A stretch of DNA of 64,000 nucleotides, taken from NCBI RefSeq assembly GCF_921293875.1, contig NZ_CAKLDI010000001.1, positions 310,001 through 374,000 of the forward strand, written 5' to 3'. Below the pieces are notes generated by a model. That model was not told the DNA's origin and searched no databases. It saw only the letters and a list, made by a program, of their open reading frames with translations. Source of the DNA: Vibrio stylophorae (GTDB taxonomy: Bacteria > Pseudomonadota > Gammaproteobacteria > Enterobacterales > Vibrionaceae). The position numbers were made by a program, and so were the translations under genes. Shown here piece by piece: positions 48,418 through 61,408 of the stretch (within the stretch, counting starts at the first letter, position 1; every line of letters begins with the position of its first letter).

Positions 48418-49011
48418 TTACTCGTCATGCGACGGAAAGAGTACTTTATCAATAAGATCGCACAAGCAGTGAATGGTGAGCAAGTGTCCTTCTTGAATTC
48501 GCGCGGTACGTTGCGAAGGCAGGCGAATTTCGACATCTTTTTCATCGCTGAGTAGGCCCGCCATCTCACCACCATCTTTGCCAGTGAGTGCAATAATAGT
48601 CATATCACGGGTAACCGCAGCTTCCATTGCCTTGAGTACATCACGGCTGTTACCGCTGGTGGAAATGGCCACGAGGACATCACCTGCTTGGCCTAATGCA
48701 CGGACTTGCTTGGCAAAAATATCATCATAAGCATAGTCGTTAGCCACCGCGGTGAGTGAGACTGAGTCTGCCGTTAACGCGATGGCTGGCAGGCTAGGGC
48801 GCTCAGTTTCATAGCGGTTAAGCAGGGCTGCAACCAATTGTTGTGAGTTTGCAGCTGAGCCACCATTACCGCAGCACAGAAGCTTATTGCCATTAAGCAG
48901 CGCCATCACAATGGTTTGTGCAGCCTTGGCGATAGTTTCTGGGAGTGCTTCTGCGGCAGCAATTTGAGTTTGGATGCTTTCTTTAAAATTTTCTTTAATG
49001 CTTTCAAGCAT
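48418..49011 (-). CDS. diaA: DnaA initiator-associating protein DiaA (SIS domain)
   Basis: Tetrameric SIS-fold protein that binds DnaA and helps timely replication initiation in E. coli. The 197-residue sequence has the SIS core ([20 protein letters not shown] and [19 protein letters not shown]). It resembles GmhA, but the gene context between yraN and dolP is that of diaA. It lies 5 bp before dolP and 3 bp after yraN. Confidence 0.93.
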   Translation of the reverse strand: MLESIKENFKESIQTQIAAAEALPETIAKAAQTIVMALLNGNKLLCCGNGGSAANSQQLVAALLNRYETERPSLPAIALTADSVSLTAVANDYAYDDIFAKQVRALGQAGDVLVAISTSGNSRDVLKAMEAAVTRDMTIIALTGKDGGEMAGLLSDEKDVEIRLPSQRTARIQEGHLLTIHCLCDLIDKVLFPSHDE

Positions 49012-49014
49012 ACA

Positions 49015-49410
49015 TTAGCCTTCTGCGATAACGTTGGTGAGCCAGTCGATCGCTTGCTTACCATTAATGGCAACATAATCAAATCGATAGGCTGTTTGGT
49101 GTGGATCGTAGCCGCGCTGGAGTAACCAGTGTTGGGCGGTGATCAGCAGTTTTTGTTGTTTACTTGGGGTCAGGGCATAGTGAGCGCCACCAAAGCGTTC
49201 ACTTTGTCTATATTTGACTTCGACAAAGACAATCTGTTGCTGTGGATCTTGCATGATGAGATCCACCTCACCCCGCTGACATTGGTAATTTCGCTCTAGA
49301 AGCAACAAGCCTTGGCCTGTCAAATATTGACAGGCCAAGGCTTCATAAAAATCGCCGACGGACCGCTTATTGTGCGGCGGGTTGGCTTTGTTGCGCTTCC
49401 ACAGGGGCAA
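49015..49410 (-). CDS. yraN: UPF0102 family protein YraN
   Basis: A 131-residue protein of the endonuclease-like UPF0102 family. Conserved acidic and Gln/Lys residues in NYQCQRGEVDLIM and IVFVEVKYRQSERFGG form a PD-(D/E)xK-type site. No ATG is available near the start of homology. TTG 49410 is chosen because CAGG stands 8 nt upstream; in-frame TTGs also exist at 49440 and 49470. All of these lie inside lpoA, so the genes overlap by at least 44 bp. The function is unknown; nuclease action is suggested by fold only. Confidence 0.88.
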   Translation of the reverse strand: MPLWKRNKANPPHNKRSVGDFYEALACQYLTGQGLLLLERNYQCQRGEVDLIMQDPQQQIVFVEVKYRQSERFGGAHYALTPSKQQKLLITAQHWLLQRGYDPHQTAYRFDYVAINGKQAIDWLTNVIAEG

Positions 49411-51217
49411 TGCCGGTACCTGTATAAATTGCCCAGTCAAGCTTGCGCTGTACCACGCATTGGTTATCAATGCTGAGCAGGCCGCTTTGACCTGGAACAG
49501 TGTAACCCTGTAGGGCTTTCATTTGCGGTAGCTCAACCGCAAGGGTATAGCTATCCATCCCTAATGCATGCAAACGAACCATACCGGCACTTTGACCAGG
49601 CCAGAGTGATTGGTAGGCATCGTAGCTTGAGTTGCCTTCAATAAGCATTGGAATATCACTAAAGATAATGCCTTTGATCTCATTAAGCTGCTGCGGATCA
49701 ATGTTGGTTGCATGGCCACGAGAGCTGGCATACATGCCTGGCTGCTTCGCTTCAGGGTTGATTGCAACGCGGATAAATGGTTTGAGCATGGCCAATTCAG
49801 CTGGTGATGCCACCATATAAATCGCATCAATATCACGACGGCTGCGTTTCTCAGACTCTAAACCACGGCGGGTAAGCTGACGCATTTGCGAGATGCGATT
49901 CGCACTTTCATTGAGACCCAAAACTTGGTTGATCTGCTGTTGCATCTCTTTCATGGTGCCAAAATACTGAATCACAGTTGGTGTTTCAGCAAGGGTTTTC
50001 CACTGGGCGCTAAAGGCTTCACTGCTGCGCTCACCCAAGGCATTGTTTGGCGCAAAAATCAGTGGGTATTGGAAACCATGGTCATGCAGGTAGGTTGCAG
50101 CTTGCGCAGCTTCTTGTTCAGGTGAGAGTGCAAGATAACAAACATCACCCGTAGCTTTTACATCACTTGGTTCATTGAGTGCCAACATTGGCAATTTGCC
50201 ATTGTTGATACGTTCAAACTCAAACACTTTGTCTTTGAGTAGCGGACCGACCACAAAATCGATGTTATCGAGTAGCAGTTGCTGATAAATATCGGTCAAT
50301 GGTGTGCTGGTGACATCGTAGATTTTCACGGTCATTTGTGGATCGCGATCTTGATCATCAAGCATGGCTTGTAGGAAGCCATCACGAATCACTTCAGCTT
50401 GCGATGCAAATTGACCACTGAGCGGCAAAAGTAGAGCAATGCTTTGTGGACGTACAATCTCAATATCAGCCAGTGTTGCTAGCTCAACTGGCATAAATTG
50501 AATCGCAGGATGGGTTGGATGGGCCTCGGTCCATTCTGCCAATGCGCGTTGTAGGCTAACAGGGCGACGAATAAACTGATGACGAATAATAGCTAAATCA
50601 ACCCAGCCCTTGAGAACACCATCGGTTGGCTCATAGGTCAGTGCTTGGAGGTTTTCGACAGGCTCTTGCATCAGGCGCTGCCAAAGCGCATCCCAGTTCA
50701 CCGCTTGTTGGTCTTCTGGTAGATATTGGCTGAGTGCAACACGAGCGCGTAGCGCTGGTAGAAGTTCGGTGGATTGAGCCAGCAGTTTCGCACGCATTTC
50801 ATGGTAGCTACGATATTGGTTATCGTTGAGTTGCCACCAATCAGGGAAGTTGAGGCCAGCAAGTGCGTTATCATAGTCGCCTTGGCCATATTTGATATCG
50901 GCGCGTGCCAACTGCCATTCAGCCATTTGTACTGGGCTTAAGGCTTGGTTCGATAGCCAAACTAGTAAAGTTTCGGCTTCGGTATAACGTTGTGCATTGA
51001 CCAGAGCTTTAAGCTCAAGGATCTTCCAATTTAGGCGAGTTTCTCCCTCACTGCCTTCAGCTAATGTGCGATATTGCTCTGGGGTGCTTTGCGCTTCCGC
51101 GGTAATATCGGCTCGAATATTTGAAACGCCTGTACTTTGACAAGCGGCAAGACCTATCGTCATCGCCGCAATCAGGACAAGACGTGATACAATTCCTTTA
51201 CTGAATAAATTGAGCAT
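49367..51217 (-). CDS. lpoA: Penicillin-binding protein activator LpoA
   Basis: Outer-membrane lipoprotein that activates PBP1a. The 616-residue precursor has a lipobox LAAC with Cys26, an N-terminal TPR-like helical domain (about 40-250) and a C-terminal domain with the periplasmic-binding fold of type 1 ([38 protein letters not shown]). It is divergent from rsmI, as in E. coli. Its last codons overlap yraN. Confidence 0.95.
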   Translation of the reverse strand: MLNLFSKGIVSRLVLIAAMTIGLAACQSTGVSNIRADITAEAQSTPEQYRTLAEGSEGETRLNWKILELKALVNAQRYTEAETLLVWLSNQALSPVQMAEWQLARADIKYGQGDYDNALAGLNFPDWWQLNDNQYRSYHEMRAKLLAQSTELLPALRARVALSQYLPEDQQAVNWDALWQRLMQEPVENLQALTYEPTDGVLKGWVDLAIIRHQFIRRPVSLQRALAEWTEAHPTHPAIQFMPVELATLADIEIVRPQSIALLLPLSGQFASQAEVIRDGFLQAMLDDQDRDPQMTVKIYDVTSTPLTDIYQQLLLDNIDFVVGPLLKDKVFEFERINNGKLPMLALNEPSDVKATGDVCYLALSPEQEAAQAATYLHDHGFQYPLIFAPNNALGERSSEAFSAQWKTLAETPTVIQYFGTMKEMQQQINQVLGLNESANRISQMRQLTRRGLESEKRSRRDIDAIYMVASPAELAMLKPFIRVAINPEAKQPGMYASSRGHATNIDPQQLNEIKGIIFSDIPMLIEGNSSYDAYQSLWPGQSAGMVRLHALGMDSYTLAVELPQMKALQGYTVPGQSGLLSIDNQCVVQRKLDWAIYTGTGIAPVEAQQSQPAAQ

Positions 51218-51278
51218 AGCTTGGTTTTACCGTTACTTAGTTGCACTCTATATTAATCTCAGGAGCCACCTTAGACAA

Positions 51279-52145
51279 ATGAGTAATATTCCATCCGTGG
51301 TGGTCGACGCTGCTACATTGTACATTGTTCCGACGCCAATAGGTAATTTAGCTGACATCACGCAGCGTGCTTTAGCTGTTTTAAATCAAGTAGATATCAT
51401 TGCAGCTGAAGATACGCGTCATACTGGCCGTTTGCTCAGTCACTTTGGCATTCAAACGCGCACCATGGCCTTGCATGATCACAATGAGCAGCAAAAAGCC
51501 GATCAAGTGGTTGCGCAACTGACCGAAGGTAAAAGTATTGCACTGGTTTCAGATGCAGGCACTCCATTGATCAGTGATCCTGGCTATCATCTCGTCAACC
51601 GCTGTCGCCAAGCCGGCGTCAAAGTGGTACCACTGCCAGGTCCTTGCGCGGTGATCACCGCCCTAAGTGCTTCGGGTTTGCCATCAGATCGTTTTAGTTT
51701 TGAAGGCTTTTTGCCGCCAAAGAGTAAAGCCCGCCAAGATCGTTTTACTGAGTTGCGTGAAGCCTCACGTACTTTGATCTTTTATGAATCACCTCACCGT
51801 ATTATGGACTCATTGGCCGATATGCTTGCTGTTCTGGGGCCAGACCGTGAAGTGGTTTTAGCCCGTGAGCTAACCAAAACCTTTGAAACTATTCATATGG
51901 CGCCGTTGGGTGAGCTGGTGGCTTGGTGCCAAGCCGACGACAATCAGCAAAAAGGTGAAATGGTGCTATTGGTCGCAGGTTTGCGTAAAAAAGATCAAGA
52001 TGAGCTTCCAGCGAAAGCGCGCCAAGCCTTGGCTTTATTGGCGAAAGAATTGCCACTGAAAAAAGCAGCGGCTATTTGTGCTGAGCTTTATGATTTGAAA
52101 AAAAATGCCTTGTACAAATGGGGACTTGAGCATCTTGATGCTTGA
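51279..52145 (+). CDS. rsmI: 16S rRNA (cytidine1402-2'-O)-methyltransferase RsmI
   Basis: SAM-dependent methylase acting on C1402 in the decoding centre together with RsmH. The 288-residue protein has the tetrapyrrole-methylase fold: [33 protein letters not shown] and the [13 protein letters not shown] loop. ATG 51279 gives the E. coli length (286); AGGAG stands 13 nt upstream, a long spacing. The open frame begins at 51210, but that extension would overlap lpoA's start. It is divergent from lpoA. Confidence 0.95.
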   Translation: MSNIPSVVVDAATLYIVPTPIGNLADITQRALAVLNQVDIIAAEDTRHTGRLLSHFGIQTRTMALHDHNEQQKADQVVAQLTEGKSIALVSDAGTPLISDPGYHLVNRCRQAGVKVVPLPGPCAVITALSASGLPSDRFSFEGFLPPKSKARQDRFTELREASRTLIFYESPHRIMDSLADMLAVLGPDREVVLARELTKTFETIHMAPLGELVAWCQADDNQQKGEMVLLVAGLRKKDQDELPAKARQALALLAKELPLKKAAAICAELYDLKKNALYKWGLEHLDA

Positions 52146-52171
52146 TAGTTTTCTGCTCGCTATTTATAACC

Positions 52172-52202
52172 AAACGGGATCCCATGGGATCCCGTTTTTT
52201 AT
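52172..52202 (+). terminator. Terminator between rsmI and thiQ
   Basis: An 11-bp AACGGGATCCC/GGGATCCCGTT stem with an ATG loop and seven T residues follows rsmI. Confidence 0.92.
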
Positions 52203-52260
52203 CTTTGCTTGATAGATAAGTGTTAGTGAGCTGTTTATTTATCTGCTTTAGTCATGGCGT

Positions 52261-53010
52261 TTACATGTCCGGCGTAGCGCCGAGATAGTCGAGCCACGCT
52301 GAATCGCGGCGTGCTAAAAGCGCACTCATGGGTTGCCAGCACATGGCTTGGCCACGATCGACAAACAAAGCATGGCTCGCAATGGCCTTTGCATCATTGA
52401 GATCATGGGTCACCATCAATACCGTGATATTTTTCGCTTTGGCTTTTTCTGCCACCAAAGCCAGCATTTGTTGGCGCAGCGCCGGATCCAGCGCAGAAAA
52501 GGGCTCATCTAAAAGTAGCAGTGGCTTTTGTCGAATCAAACAGCGCGCTAATGCCACGCGTTGCTGCTGACCTCCAGAGAGTTGTGGCGGTAGCTGATTG
52601 AGCTGTTGGCTCAATCCCACTTGTGCTGCGGCTTGCTCAATGGCGCGTTTTTCTTGCGCGTTAAAACGAAGGGCTGGGCGAATGCCAAGACCAATGTTGT
52701 GCGCCACGGTGAGGTGATCAAATAGATTGTGCTGCTGAAATAGGATCGACAGTGGACGATCACTCACCGCCAATGGATTGAGCACTTGGCCTTGCCATTG
52801 CATCTCACCTTGCTTGGGTTGCAAAAATCCAGCGAGCAAGTGCAGTAGCGTGCTTTTCCCTGCACCGCTAGCGCCTAAAATGGCGGTAATGGTGCCCGCT
52901 TCAATTTCACAATGCGTGGAAAATTGTGTCTCAACACTGCCGTAATCGAAGCAAAGTTGGCGCAGAGTGAGTTGATTGCTCTGCGCTGATGTTTGAGCCA
53001 AATTAGACAC
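52261..53010 (-). CDS. thiQ: Thiamine ABC transporter ATP-binding protein ThiQ
   Basis: ATPase of the thiamine/TPP importer ThiBPQ. The 249-residue protein has Walker A GASGAGKST, the signature LSGGQQQRVALARCL, Walker B LLLLDEPFSALDP and the H-loop VTHDLNDAKAI. GTG 53010 is chosen because AAGGAG stands 7 nt upstream, giving an 8-bp overlap with thiP. A longer frame begins at 53046 without support. The Gln-rich signature is typical of sugar/thiamine-type importers. Confidence 0.93.
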   Translation of the reverse strand: MSNLAQTSAQSNQLTLRQLCFDYGSVETQFSTHCEIEAGTITAILGASGAGKSTLLHLLAGFLQPKQGEMQWQGQVLNPLAVSDRPLSILFQQHNLFDHLTVAHNIGLGIRPALRFNAQEKRAIEQAAAQVGLSQQLNQLPPQLSGGQQQRVALARCLIRQKPLLLLDEPFSALDPALRQQMLALVAEKAKAKNITVLMVTHDLNDAKAIASHALFVDRGQAMCWQPMSALLARRDSAWLDYLGATPDM

Positions 53011-54622
53011 GGCTTTTCTCCTTGCTGGCCCATTCGGCCAACACAAATAACAGCAAGGACAGCAGTAGCATCAGTAGCGCCACACCGGCAGCGGCCTGCA
53101 TTTGATAGCTATCCATCAGTTGATAAAGATACATGGGTAGGGTCATTAAATCCTGATGGCCAAAAATGGCGATGGCACTGATATCTCCCAATGAGAGTAA
53201 AAAGCTTAAGGCCATGCCCTGTAAAATGGGCCGCTTCAGGAGCGGAAGATCGATAAGCCACCGTTGCTGCCATCTGGATAATCCCAAGCTTTGATTGAGC
53301 TGATGGTAGGTGAAATGCGCTGAAATCGCTGGTGCACTGATAGCACGCATCATATAGGGCAGCGCCATCACCGCATTGATCAACATAATGGTGAGTTTGC
53401 CATAGTCATAGGCCCAATCTCGTTGCCACAACCATAAAAAGAGTCCGGCGCTGAGCATGACCGCAGGTAGCACCAAAATTAAGCTTGCACAAAGCTCAAG
53501 CAAAGTGGCGCGTCGGTGCCAATGCCGATAACGCCAGCGTTTCAGTGTTTGTACTAATCCCAAGGCAAACATGGCGGCCAATAAGCTAGCCACGAGGGCA
53601 ATTTGCAATGAAGTCCACAGCGCCTGCCATAAACTGGATTGAGACAATAGCTGTAAGCTGGCGCTGGAGATCCCTTGTTTCACTGTGATGATAAGTGGTG
53701 GTAATAGGCATAGGCAGAGTATGCCGAGCCATAGGTGATCCCAAGCACTGGCGCGATAGACGCTTGATTGCTGAGCACGAAATTGACGCCAGCTCGACTG
53801 CTTGGGTTGAAAGCGATAAAAGAGTAGAAAAAGCGCGCTACAAAGCACCATTTGCCAAAGCGCAATGAGGGCGCCATAACCATAATCGAGGTCGTAGCGA
53901 ATGGCTTGGTAGATGGCCACTTCTAAGGTGCTCGACTGAGGGCCGCCGCCCATCACCATCACGGCCGCAAAGCTGGTAAAGCAAAGCATAAAAATCAAGC
54001 TTAATACGCTCGGTAATACGCGTTTGAGCGTGGGCCAGTAAAGGAGATAAAAGGCGTAAAATCCATAAAGATTGAGCTGCTGCGCTTGTTGTTGTTGCGC
54101 TTGCGGTAAATTGAGCAAGGCTTGATAAAACAAGCGAGTGGCAAAGGGGCCATTTAAAAACAGATGCACCAGAAGAATGCCGGGCAAACCGTAGATGTTG
54201 TAGTGCGGGCCAAACTCAAACCACTGGGTCACCAGACCACGATTACCGTAAAGCGCCAAGATGCCAAAGACGGCAATAAACACAGGCAGAACTAACGTCA
54301 GTCCACATAGCTGAAGCAGCAGTGCTTTACCACGCCATTGGCTTCGATATAACGCGATAGCGCAGGGAATGCCAAGTAAGACGCTGAGAAGGGTTGAGAG
54401 CGCCGCTTGATAGAGGCTAAATTGGCTGAGATGACGCAGGTAGGGATCCTGCCAAAGCGCCTGCCAGTTAAGCGCAGGCGCAGCATGAAACAGCTGATAA
54501 AAGCAAAGGATCAGCAGCGCCAATAAAGCGGCCGCCAGCCATACCCCCATGGAGGGAATGGCGCGGCGAAGTTTATGGTTCAAGGAGAGATTCAAGCGCG
54601 TGATTGTCTGCAATGCGTGCAT
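53003..54622 (-). CDS. thiP: Thiamine/thiamine pyrophosphate ABC transporter permease ThiP
   Basis: Membrane subunit of ThiBPQ. The 539-residue protein is a tandem fusion of two permease units with about twelve membrane helices. It shows the duplicated EAA-like loops (LYRSQWRGKALLLQLCGLTL region and LSRWQQRWLIDLPLLKRPIL). The start at 54622 shares a base with the thiB stop (TAATG); in-frame ATGs at 54646 and 54658 are alternatives. The length matches E. coli ThiP (536). Confidence 0.93.
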   Translation of the reverse strand: MHALQTITRLNLSLNHKLRRAIPSMGVWLAAALLALLILCFYQLFHAAPALNWQALWQDPYLRHLSQFSLYQAALSTLLSVLLGIPCAIALYRSQWRGKALLLQLCGLTLVLPVFIAVFGILALYGNRGLVTQWFEFGPHYNIYGLPGILLVHLFLNGPFATRLFYQALLNLPQAQQQQAQQLNLYGFYAFYLLYWPTLKRVLPSVLSLIFMLCFTSFAAVMVMGGGPQSSTLEVAIYQAIRYDLDYGYGALIALWQMVLCSALFLLFYRFQPKQSSWRQFRAQQSSVYRASAWDHLWLGILCLCLLPPLIITVKQGISSASLQLLSQSSLWQALWTSLQIALVASLLAAMFALGLVQTLKRWRYRHWHRRATLLELCASLILVLPAVMLSAGLFLWLWQRDWAYDYGKLTIMLINAVMALPYMMRAISAPAISAHFTYHQLNQSLGLSRWQQRWLIDLPLLKRPILQGMALSFLLSLGDISAIAIFGHQDLMTLPMYLYQLMDSYQMQAAAGVALLMLLLSLLLFVLAEWASKEKSRV

Positions 54623-55620
54623 TACTGCACGAGTGCTTGCTGCCATTGACGAATCCATTGGCGGCGATGCTGGGCAATGTCATCAGCGCTGAGCTCTAAG
54701 CTTTTGACTGGTTTTGGCAGTGCATCAAATCCTTTGGGTAAGAGCACATCGGTCACGGGATACATCCAGTTGCCTGTTGCCATTTGGCTTTGAAAATCTG
54801 GGGTGAGCACAAATTGCAGAAATTGTTGGGCTAATTGGGGCTGCGGTGCATGCTTAAGCTGCGCGGCTACTTCAACTTGGCGGTAGTTCCCTTCGTCAAA
54901 AATCGCTGCGGCAAAGCGCTGATCATTTTCGGCGATGATGTGATAAGCCGGTGAGCTGGTATAGGAGAGCACCATATCCGCCTCCCCTTGCAAGAAGAGG
55001 TTATACGCTTCAGACCAACCCTTGGTTACGGTGACTGTGTGCGAAGCTAATTGTTGCCATGCCTGCGCTGCTTGATCACCATATAAGGTTTGCAACCAAA
55101 GCATCAGCCCTTGGCCTGGTGTTGAGGTGCGCGGATCTTGGTAGATCACCTTGATACTCTGATCGGCCAAAAGCGCTTTCATGCTGGTGGGCGGTGTGCT
55201 CAGTTTGTCTTGGCGATAGACAAAGGCAAAGTAGCCGTAGTCATAGGGGACAAAGGTGTCATTGTGCCAATCACCGAGTGCTGGCACGAGTTTGATCGAT
55301 GACAATTGATGCGGCGCAAAGAGACCTGTTTTTTTCGCCTCAGTGAGTAGGTTGTTATCTAAACCCAGCACTACATCGGCTTTGCTGCGCGCGCCTTCTA
55401 AACGAACGCGGTTTAAGATTGATACGCCATCATCGAGTGCGACCCACTGCAAGTCGCAATCACATTGCGCTTCAAAGGCTTTCTCAATGGCAGGCCCTGG
55501 CCCCCACTCAGAAGCAAAGGAGCTATAGGTATAGACGGTGAGGACCGGTTTTTGTGGCGCACTATTGGCGAATGCAAAAGGGGAAAATAACAGCGATAAA
55601 GCAAGTAAGCGGCGCAACAT
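54622..55620 (-). CDS. thiB: Thiamine-binding periplasmic protein ThiB
   Basis: Substrate-binding protein for thiamine, TMP and TPP. The 332-residue precursor has a signal peptide (MLRRLLALSLLFSPFAFA) and the extracellular-binding fold (KPVLTVYTYSSFASEWGPGP; GYFAFVYRQDKL; GWSEAYNLFLQGEADMVLSY). ATG 55620 is chosen because GGAG stands 6 nt before it; ATG 55632 has none. No TPP riboswitch is visible in the 79 bp upstream, unlike E. coli thiBPQ. Confidence 0.94.
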   Translation of the reverse strand: MLRRLLALSLLFSPFAFANSAPQKPVLTVYTYSSFASEWGPGPAIEKAFEAQCDCDLQWVALDDGVSILNRVRLEGARSKADVVLGLDNNLLTEAKKTGLFAPHQLSSIKLVPALGDWHNDTFVPYDYGYFAFVYRQDKLSTPPTSMKALLADQSIKVIYQDPRTSTPGQGLMLWLQTLYGDQAAQAWQQLASHTVTVTKGWSEAYNLFLQGEADMVLSYTSSPAYHIIAENDQRFAAAIFDEGNYRQVEVAAQLKHAPQPQLAQQFLQFVLTPDFQSQMATGNWMYPVTDVLLPKGFDALPKPVKSLELSADDIAQHRRQWIRQWQQALVQ

Positions 55621-55699
55621 ATGACTCTCCATGGCCAGTCCATTTCGGTTGCATATGGTATCGCGGCCGCTGTCTTGGGTAAATGCTACAAAATACGGC

Positions 55700-56506
55700 T
55701 TATTGCGATAGCGAACCGTCGTTGAGCTGCCAGTTGTAGTCGTAATTTATCTTTCCTGACCACTGCAACAGCGTTGAAGCCAGTTGGGGATTGTATTGCG
55801 CAAGGTGGGCAAGTAGCGCGGCACGGTCGCCAAAATCAGATCCATACCAATCATAAATCTGTGATAGCTGTAGTTGATTATTCTGTAGCTCTACGCCTTT
55901 ATTACTGTTGATAAAGCGGGATGCTGCATGCTCAAGTTGCTCGTTGAGGGTGTCGGCATTGAGCGCTTTTGCTGGCAAATCAGGACAGCCCAAGCTGGCA
56001 CAATTGACCACATAGTGAATGCGTGGATCGCGCCAAATCGGCCGCAAAATGCGGTGCTCAATATCGTTTAGGGTGAGCTTTTGGCCTGCAATGGTAATAA
56101 TTTTTTCATCCCAAGGTCCGGCTTTATACCAAGGGCCAATTTTGCGAATGGAGCTCACGGGATAGTGATCCAAAATCAATTGCACCGTCAACGCATTGTA
56201 GAGATTGACCCAATAGGCAAATTGCTGGTTACGATTGAGCGTGCGTGGATCGATTTGACTCAGGCGCGTGATGTAGCGATCAAGCGCGGCGCGATGTTGG
56301 CTAAGGCTTTGGTAATTCACATTGTGCTGCTGCGGCGATATCACCAGATAGTCATTGAGAATTTGCTGCCAAGCTTGGTGATCGACGCGCTGGGTTGAAT
56401 TGGCTTGATAGGGTTGCCAAAAGGACCATAAATCCGCTTTTGGTGCAGCCAAAGCCAGTGCACTAAAGCCATAAAATAGAATCGCAAGACCAATACGCAT
56501 GCCCAT
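55700..56506 (-). CDS. DUF547 domain-containing secreted protein
   Basis: A 268-residue protein with a signal peptide (GLAILFYGFSALALA, cleavage after AAP). The DUF547 domain includes FAYWVNLYNALTVQLILDHY, a conserved NLYNALT motif, and IHYVVNCASLGCPDLPAKAL with two Cys. The function of DUF547 is not known. It lies between the leu operon terminator and thiB in the same direction, with 79 bp to thiB, so it could share a transcript with thiBPQ; a functional link is not evident. Confidence 0.88.
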   Translation of the reverse strand: MGMRIGLAILFYGFSALALAAPKADLWSFWQPYQANSTQRVDHQAWQQILNDYLVISPQQHNVNYQSLSQHRAALDRYITRLSQIDPRTLNRNQQFAYWVNLYNALTVQLILDHYPVSSIRKIGPWYKAGPWDEKIITIAGQKLTLNDIEHRILRPIWRDPRIHYVVNCASLGCPDLPAKALNADTLNEQLEHAASRFINSNKGVELQNNQLQLSQIYDWYGSDFGDRAALLAHLAQYNPQLASTLLQWSGKINYDYNWQLNDGSLSQ

Positions 56507-56517
56507 CTCCTGTGATC

Positions 56518-56540
56518 AAAAAAAGCGCCGAAGCGCTTTT
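56518..56540 (-). terminator. Terminator of the leuABCD operon
   Basis: On the minus strand, AAAAGCGC with a stable TTCG tetraloop and GCGCTTTT, followed by more T residues, lies 35-58 bp after the leuD stop. Confidence 0.9.
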
Positions 56541-56575
56541 GAGTATAGAGAGTTTTCGCTGCTGATTCGCGCGTA

Positions 56576-57178
56576 TTAGGCGAGAAAGTCAGGGATCTTT
56601 GCTTCGTATTCGGCGATTTTGTCTGCATGCTGCAAGGTTAGACCGATATTGTCCAAACCATTGAGCAAGCAGTGGCGGCGAAACTCATCAATTTCAAAAT
56701 GATAGGTAGCTTCGCCCGCTTTAACCGTCATGCTTTCAAGATCAACCGTGACCTGCGCTTGCTCGTTGTTTGCGACATATTGGAAAATCGCATCCACTTC
56801 GCTGTCAGTCAGGCGTACTGGCACCATTTGGTTGTTGATCGAGTTGCCATAGAAAATATCGGCAAAACTCGGTGCGATCATCACACGAATCCCATAATCG
56901 GCCAGCGCCCATGGTGCATGCTCACGCGATGAGCCACAGCCAAAATTTTCTCGTGCGAGCAAAATGCTAGCGCCTTGGTAGCGCGGTTCATTGAGCACGA
57001 ACGCCGGGTTGGGTTGCTCGCCAGCATCATCAAGAAAACGCCAGTCGTGGAAAAGGTGTTTGCCAAAGCCAACACGGGTGACTTTTTGCAAAAACTGCTT
57101 TGGAATGATGGCATCAGTATCAACGTTTGCCGCATCTAGTGGAACCACCAATCCTGTATGTTGTTGAAATCCGCTCAT
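56576..57178 (-). CDS. leuD: 3-isopropylmalate dehydratase small subunit LeuD
   Basis: Small subunit of isopropylmalate isomerase (leucine synthesis). The 200-residue protein has the aconitase swivel domain: [20 protein letters not shown] and the substrate-recognising [15 protein letters not shown] loop. It follows leuC after 9 bp and is the last gene of leuABCD. Confidence 0.97.
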   Translation of the reverse strand: MSGFQQHTGLVVPLDAANVDTDAIIPKQFLQKVTRVGFGKHLFHDWRFLDDAGEQPNPAFVLNEPRYQGASILLARENFGCGSSREHAPWALADYGIRVMIAPSFADIFYGNSINNQMVPVRLTDSEVDAIFQYVANNEQAQVTVDLESMTVKAGEATYHFEIDEFRRHCLLNGLDNIGLTLQHADKIAEYEAKIPDFLA

Positions 57179-57187
57179 GGTGACTCC

Positions 57188-58609
57188 TTAAATTGCGTCG
57201 CTGGTTTCAAGTTGGAATTCACGAATATCGACAAAGTGACCGGCGCAAGCTGCAGCAGCGGCCATCGCCGGGCTCACTAAGTGAGTGCGACCTTCACGAC
57301 CTTGGCGACCTTCAAAGTTACGGTTGCTGGTGGATGCGCAGCGCTCTTTTGGCCCTAAGCGATCGTTGTTCATTGCCAAGCACATGGAGCAGCCCGGCAA
57401 ACGCCATTCAAAACCTGCATCGGTCAAAATCTTATCCAAGCCTTCACGCTCAGCTTGTGCGCGCACTTGCTCTGAGCCGGGAACCACCAAAGCTTGTACG
57501 CCTTGGGCTACGCGGCGGCCTTTGGCAATTGCAGCTGCAGCGCGAATATCTTCAATGCGTGAGTTGGTGCATGAACCGATAAAGACTTTATCAATGGGGA
57601 AGTCAGACAGTTTCTTGCCTGCTTCAAGGCCCATATACGCCAAGGCTTTTTGCGCTGAGCTTTGCTCGACCAAGTCGCTCAATAGCTCTGGATTTGGGAT
57701 CAGTTGATCAATACCGATCACCTGACCTGGGTTGGTGCCCCAAGTCACTTGCGGGGTGATCTCCGCCGCATCAAGGATCACCTCAGCATCAAAGCTTGCG
57801 CCTTCATCGGTTTTCAGTGTTTGCCAGTATTCAACTGCGCGCTGCCATGCATCGCCCGATGGGCTGAACTTGCGATTTTCAAGGTAATCAAAGGTGGTTT
57901 GATCCGGCGCGATAAGACCCGCTTTAGCGCCCAATTCAATGGCCATATTACAGACCGTCATGCGACCTTCCATGGTGAGATCGCGAATCGCTTCACCACA
58001 AAACTCCACCACATAACCGGTGCCGCCAGCTGCGGTGGTTTTGCCGATGATCGCCAGTACGATATCTTTGGCGGTGATCCCCGGTGCGACTTTGCCGTGT
58101 ACTTCAATCTTCATGGTTTTGGCGCGCGCTTGTTTGAGCGTTTGGGTGGCCAGTACATGCTCGACTTCTGAGGTTCCGATACCAAAAGCTAGTGCGCCAA
58201 ATGCACCATGGGTGGCGGTGTGTGAGTCGCCACAAACAATGGTGGTGCCAGGCAATGTGATGCCAAGTTCAGGCCCCATGACATGGACAATACCTTGGTA
58301 GGGATGGTTGATGTCATACAAGGTGACCCCAAATTCAGCGCAGTTTTGCGATAGGGTTTCCATCTGAATACGTGCCATCTCGCCACTGGCATTGATGTCT
58401 TTGGTTTGCGTCGAGACGTTGTGATCCATGGTGGCAAAGGTTTTGCTAACCTGACGCACGGTGCGTCCCTTTTCACGCAGGCCATCAAAAGCCTGTGGCG
58501 AGGTCACTTCATGGACCAAGTGACGGTCGATATACAAAATTGGGTTCTCACCCTTGGCTTCAACGGCGATGTGCGCGTCAAAGATCTTTTGATAAAGCGT
58601 TTTAGCCAT
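57188..58609 (-). CDS. leuC: 3-isopropylmalate dehydratase large subunit LeuC
   Basis: Iron-sulphur subunit of isopropylmalate isomerase. The 473-residue protein carries the aconitase core: the 4Fe-4S ligands are expected at Cys in [13 protein letters not shown] and in [11 protein letters not shown] (two Cys). The [12 protein letters not shown] and [17 protein letters not shown] motifs are typical. It lies 2 bp after leuB. Confidence 0.97.
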   Translation of the reverse strand: MAKTLYQKIFDAHIAVEAKGENPILYIDRHLVHEVTSPQAFDGLREKGRTVRQVSKTFATMDHNVSTQTKDINASGEMARIQMETLSQNCAEFGVTLYDINHPYQGIVHVMGPELGITLPGTTIVCGDSHTATHGAFGALAFGIGTSEVEHVLATQTLKQARAKTMKIEVHGKVAPGITAKDIVLAIIGKTTAAGGTGYVVEFCGEAIRDLTMEGRMTVCNMAIELGAKAGLIAPDQTTFDYLENRKFSPSGDAWQRAVEYWQTLKTDEGASFDAEVILDAAEITPQVTWGTNPGQVIGIDQLIPNPELLSDLVEQSSAQKALAYMGLEAGKKLSDFPIDKVFIGSCTNSRIEDIRAAAAIAKGRRVAQGVQALVVPGSEQVRAQAEREGLDKILTDAGFEWRLPGCSMCLAMNNDRLGPKERCASTSNRNFEGRQGREGRTHLVSPAMAAAAACAGHFVDIREFQLETSDAI

Positions 58610-58611
58610 GA

Positions 58612-61298
<2,687 letters not shown>

Positions 61299-61348
61299 GT
61301 TTCCCTTCTTTGCCCTGAGTCGGCGCTTCTTGCGCGGGCTTTAAAGAT

Positions 61349-61375
61349 GAAAAAACCCGCGCCTTAGCGCGGGTT
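61349..61375 (-). terminator. Transcription attenuator of the leu operon
   Basis: On the minus strand, a perfect 9-bp stem AACCCGCGC/GCGCGGGTT with a TAAG loop (61354-61375) is followed by six T residues. It stands between leuL and leuA. The left arm is also complementary, over eight bases, to the end of leuL (61411-61418 region), giving a mutually exclusive antiterminator. Confidence 0.88.
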
Positions 61376-61408
61376 ACAATTCGGTCTGTGCTCTTCTTCA
61401 GCCAATAC

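Noticed and set aside
55621-55699. Possible TPP riboswitch before thiB
   Set aside because: The interval is too short and lacks the thi-box core motifs.
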